A DNA stretch of 6,548 bases from an uncultured Chloroflexota bacterium (GTDB taxonomy: Bacteria; Chloroflexota; Chloroflexia; Chloroflexales; Roseiflexaceae). The stretch spans positions 1 to 6,548 of the forward strand of contig CAIQIY010000074.1 of the NCBI GenBank assembly GCA_903871975.1, read 5' to 3'. Position 1 is the stretch's first letter; each line of letters begins with the position of its first letter. A program made the position numbers and the translations under genes. Below the pieces are notes generated by a model that was not told where the DNA came from, made no database searches, and worked only from the letters and a program-made list of their open reading frames with translations. Positions 5,430 to 6,548 of the stretch are shown here, piece after piece.

Positions 5430-6548
5430 ATGAGAGGCGAGTCGCGGTCGGGCAGCGGGAGCTGGCGCGCGCGCATCCCGTGGGAGTTCTGGCTGATCCT
5501 GGCGCTGGCGCTGGCCGTGCGACTGATGCTGCTCGGGCGGTTGCCGCGCGACGGCTGGATCTCGGACGAAGGCGAATACTACTCGGCGGCCGTGTGGCTG
5601 GCCGAGGGGCGCGGCATAGCGTGGTACCTGCACTATCTGTGGACGCGGGTGCCGCTGTACCCGATGGTGCTCGCCGCGCACGTGTGGTTGTTCGACGCAG
5701 ATCTGGCGGCGATCAGCATCAGCCAGTCGCTGCTGGGTGTCCTGAACGTGGCGCTCACGTACGGCATCGCCTGGCGCACCGTCGCATCGCGGCAGCGACT
5801 GGTCGCCGGCGTAGCAGCCGGGTTGAGCGCAGCCTACTGGCCGCTGATCATCTATGCACAGCTCTTGTTGTCGGAGACACTCTTCCTGACGCTGGTGTTG
5901 AGTGCGGTATGGCTGGTGAGCCACAGCGTGCCGGGCCGCCGCGGCTGGCTGGCACTGGTGTTCGCCGGCGGGCTCCTGGGGCTGGCGACGCTGACACGCT
6001 CGCTGGCGGCCGGCTGGGTGCCGCTGGTTGCGATATGGCTGTGGTGGCATGCGGGCTGGTCGTGGCGGGGCGCGATGCGTGGCCTGGTATTGCTGGCGAG
6101 CTGTGGCGCACTGATCCTTCCCTGGAGCATCATCGCCAGCCGCGCATATGGCGGCGTGGTCGTACTCGACACCAGCGGGGCATTCAACCTGTTGCTCGGT
6201 GCCTGGACAGCGCACGATGGGGTGCGGCGCGACGCACCGACGCGCGATTTCGTCCTCGGGCTGTTCGATCCGGCGGTGCGTCCGGCGGCGACCTGTGCAC
6301 CATACCCCGGGCCACTGCCGAACCAGGCGGCGCGCCAGGCCGCGATGAGCGCCGAGGCATGGTGTCTCATCCGCGACGACCCGACGGCATTTGTCGCCAA
6401 GAGCGGCGGCGAGCTGGTGGATCTGTTCCGTATCAACTACACCGGTGCCGAGCGCCTGACCAACGGGTTCACCACCGGGCGGCTACCGCCGTGGTTCGTC
6501 GTGGCGACGTTCGTCTTCGACGATGTGTTGTATGCGCTGATCGCCGTA
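5430..6548 (+). CDS. GT-C-fold membrane glycosyltransferase, PMT_2/ArnT-like (3' end cut off)
   Basis: An open frame of 373 codons that runs off the window without a stop. Enzymes of this type use polyprenyl-phosphate sugars and transfer the sugar to lipid or protein on the outer face of the membrane. After a short basic N-terminus, a first helix (18-36) leads into a loop with the acidic motif DEGEYY (46-51), the usual catalytic aspartate region of GT-C enzymes. Further family-like marks are RVPLYPMVLAA (73-83), LLLSETLFLTLVLS (145-158) and GLLGLATLTRS (181-191). About eight hydrophobic segments are present up to residue 373, with a soluble loop at about 258-350. Full proteins of this kind usually have 450-600 residues, so roughly a quarter is missing. 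A GGTGA at 5418-5422, 7 bases before the ATG, is a weak ribosome site. The acceptor is unknown. Confidence 0.82.
   Translation, partial: MRGESRSGSGSWRARIPWEFWLILALALAVRLMLLGRLPRDGWISDEGEYYSAAVWLAEGRGIAWYLHYLWTRVPLYPMVLAAHVWLFDADLAAISISQSLLGVLNVALTYGIAWRTVASRQRLVAGVAAGLSAAYWPLIIYAQLLLSETLFLTLVLSAVWLVSHSVPGRRGWLALVFAGGLLGLATLTRSLAAGWVPLVAIWLWWHAGWSWRGAMRGLVLLASCGALILPWSIIASRAYGGVVVLDTSGAFNLLLGAWTAHDGVRRDAPTRDFVLGLFDPAVRPAATCAPYPGPLPNQAARQAAMSAEAWCLIRDDPTAFVAKSGGELVDLFRINYTGAERLTNGFTTGRLPPWFVVATFVFDDVLYALIAV

Noticed and set aside
5271..6215. 314-codon open frame on the minus strand opposite the glycosyltransferase
   Set aside because: Low-complexity R/Q/P/A product, and it overlaps both the sigma-gene promoter and a well-supported membrane protein frame.

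Overview
This is a high-GC bacterial window with short gaps, Shine-Dalgarno sites and start/stop overlaps. It holds six protein genes, two of them cut by the window edges. I see no rRNA, tRNA, CRISPR array, insertion sequence or phage gene. No single gene fixes the organism. The gene mix and the housekeeping-type promoters would suit a free-living high-GC bacterium such as a member of the Chloroflexota, but that is a guess.

Left part, + strand (1-3072). The window opens inside a gene for a DRE-TIM metallolyase-family acyltransferase that resembles homocitrate synthase or Re-citrate synthase. Its stop codon overlaps the start of a LysE/RhtB-type amino-acid exporter gene (ATGA overlap), so the two are probably translationally coupled. 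After an 86-base gap comes trpD, anthranilate phosphoribosyltransferase, the most secure call in the window. No other trp gene is present.

Middle (3073-3178). trpD converges with a minus-strand gene. The gap holds a perfect 11-bp GC-rich stem, probably a bidirectional terminator.

Minus-strand pair (3179-5192). An ECF-type sigma factor is transcribed first, followed 52 bases later by an acetamidase/formamidase-family amidohydrolase that carries two CxxC knuckles. No anti-sigma gene lies between or beside them in the window. The sigma gene has a near-consensus housekeeping promoter (TTGACA, 17 bases, TATACT).

Right part (5193-6548). A 237-base divergent control region separates the sigma gene from a rightward membrane glycosyltransferase of the GT-C/PMT_2 (ArnT-like) type, which stays open to the window end. 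Its likely extended -10 promoter lies inside a perfect 20-bp palindrome, which looks like an operator.

Most of this is ordinary chromosomal content and I do not see a clearly new multi-gene system. The points most worth a second look are the palindrome over the glycosyltransferase promoter, the sigma-amidase pair with no visible anti-sigma factor, the cysteine knuckles in the amidase, and the coupled synthase-exporter pair.
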